A DNA stretch of 64,000 nt from Phalacrocorax aristotelis (Eukaryota > Chordata > Aves > Suliformes > Phalacrocoracidae). Position 1 is the first letter of the stretch. Each line of letters starts with the position of its first letter. The position numbers and the translations under genes are program-made. The notes beneath the pieces were generated by a model. That model was given only the letters and a program-made list of their open reading frames with translations, was not told where the DNA came from and did no database searches. Of the stretch, positions 62,505 through 64,000 are shown piece by piece. The stretch covers positions 25,460,975 through 25,524,974 of the forward strand of contig NC_134283.1 in NCBI RefSeq assembly GCF_949628215.1, written 5' to 3'.

Positions 62505-64000
62505 TACCATTATTATAATAATATCATAGATCAAAATAAAAAGATTCCAGTAATTTCACAAAAAACATTAATTTCAGTGTTTTATAGTCCAAATGTATGA
62601 AATATTGAATATCACCAGAAGATACATTAAAAAGTGAGACCCCTGTTCTGTTGTAAAGCATTCACATTGGAACTAATGGAACATGTATCTTGACCATATT
62701 CTTGAAATGACCATATGTCTTGAAATTAAAAAGAAAGCTATCTTGAAAATCCAGTTAGTTCTGAATTACCCATTTAGTAAACACACTTCCCCTCTTGTAA
62801 ATAAATTCATTGGTGGGCTTGCTTTCTTACTGTAAGCTTACTTTCACTGGAAACAAATAATGTTTTTAAACTCTAGATCCTACTTCCCAAAGGGATTGAT
62901 AATCTTAGCTAATTTACCTCATGATCAAAGGGAAATTCCTGTTCACCATCTTTTTAACATGAGATGGTTCATGATCACTGCTTACCCAGGAGCACAGAAA
63001 AGATCACACTGTTTAGCAGTGGATATAGGTCCTGAACTATGGCAGCACCTGCTCTGGAGAAGGGATGGTAGCATTGTCACCCAGGAGGAGGGCGATCAGG
63101 GGAGAGCTTTATAAAGGTGCAGACCCAGCTGGGATGCAGAGGCCAGGTCCTGCCTGATGCTGCTTTGTGTTTCTGGTTGTTTAATCTCTCTCCTCAAGGA
63201 TCAGGGATGCTTTTCCTCTATTTTGCAAACTCTCCAGGTAAAAGAATCTATTGGACCATTTTGTTATGATCTACCACACAACAGAATTAACAGGTTGTAG
63301 GTCTAGCTTTAGAATTATTTAAGGCAGCCATGCAAATTTGGATTCTTTCTTTCTTTTAACTGATGTAACTATTTTTGGTTACAGCCTAGAAGCTACTTAA
63401 AGATGGACTGTCTTCCACTTCTTTCATCCCCTGATGTAGCAGGGACTCCATCATTATAGAGCTTTTAGGGGTTATTTTGCTGGAGATCATAAGCAAGTCC
63501 CCTTCATTCCCCTTCTTAAAACGACACTCCCTTAACTATATGCCATTTCTGAACCTAAGAATCCAGCTGTTGGGGCAAAGTGCATGGTAGAATGGTTTTG
63601 CAGAAGCTGTGATGAGAAAACAGGAAATTAATTCTTGGCTTTGAATTCAGGAACATCTACACATCTTCCAGATTTGCTTAAACATAACCCTCCTGGCTCT
63701 TTTCCATATATGTTCAGTCCCCTTGCACATTCAGACATATTTGTTATCTAGTTTTTGTGATAAGCATTCCTATAGTGTGGCCTACTAATAGAGGGGTGGT
63801 CCCTGAAAACATGAGTTTGCTACTCATGGATGACAACAGGAGAATCACTCCTCTGCCTCTGTTTTTGTCCTCTCAACAACACACCGAGTTGTGACCATAT
63901 TACATTTATTACTATAAAAACACTTCACATATTGTAATAAAATGTATAAGAAATTGGCACCTTCTTTAAGTTCAAAGGAAATGGACCATTTAATGTAAAA
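62505..64000. other. gene-free stretch to the window end
   Basis: No supported gene or recognised repeat. The only longer open frame (62860-63114, plus, 84 codons) matches no known family. Confidence 0.55.

Noticed and set aside
1-64000. CRISPR array, operon or other prokaryotic system
   Set aside because: No regularly spaced repeats, no ribosome-binding-site-led gene series, and the repeats present (CR1, ERVL LTR) are those of a bird genome.

Overview
The window looks like non-coding DNA from a bird nuclear genome. The evidence is repeat identity. Three short elements carry the CR1 LINE 3' end, whose final bases are ATTCTRTG-type 8-mers (17564-17712 minus, 22245-22292 plus, 48885-48966 plus). 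One complete solo LTR with exact 5-bp target-site duplications (34654-35246) belongs to an ERVL-like family that I recognise from bird genomes. The background is AT-rich and intergenic or intronic, with many homopolymers. I found no reading frame that I can support as a protein-coding exon, no rRNA or tRNA gene, no CRISPR array and nothing bacterial. The many 60-170 codon open frames fit chance, and the longest ones (up to 267 codons) come from stop-poor GC-rich sequence in the CpG island.

Layout. 1-14.4 kb: AT-rich sequence with only short homopolymers. 14.4-16.6 kb: a small CpG-retaining patch, a MIR-like SINE scrap and one possible non-coding exon. 17.5-22.3 kb: two CR1 tails, a MIR-like scrap and two long T-rich tracts. 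22.8-23.35 kb: the one clear CpG island, made of a 16-bp tandem array, GC boxes and a C-rich minisatellite. It is the best promoter candidate here. 23.4-34.6 kb: quiet sequence with a 20-bp perfect palindrome at 30.28 kb. 34.65-35.25 kb: the solo LTR. 38-46.5 kb: small GC-rich patches, a 61-64 bp local duplication (42.88 and 43.88 kb), a tandem E-box pair and a G-quadruplex motif. 47.5-49.2 kb: an 11-bp-stem hairpin with an alternative fold, a TATA/AATAAA pair, a CR1 tail and a CTCF-type motif. 49-64 kb: AT-rich sequence with a second CTCF-type motif in a GC-rich spot at 58.36 kb and a POU-dimer-like palindrome at 62.49 kb.

No genes can be described as working together. If the window has a function it is probably regulatory: one possible promoter island, two same-orientation CTCF-like motifs about 9.2 kb apart, and scattered palindromic motifs. 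I did not find a convincing new biological system. The most unusual structure is the local templated duplication at 42.88/43.88 kb, where the second copy is bracketed by a 15-bp direct repeat.
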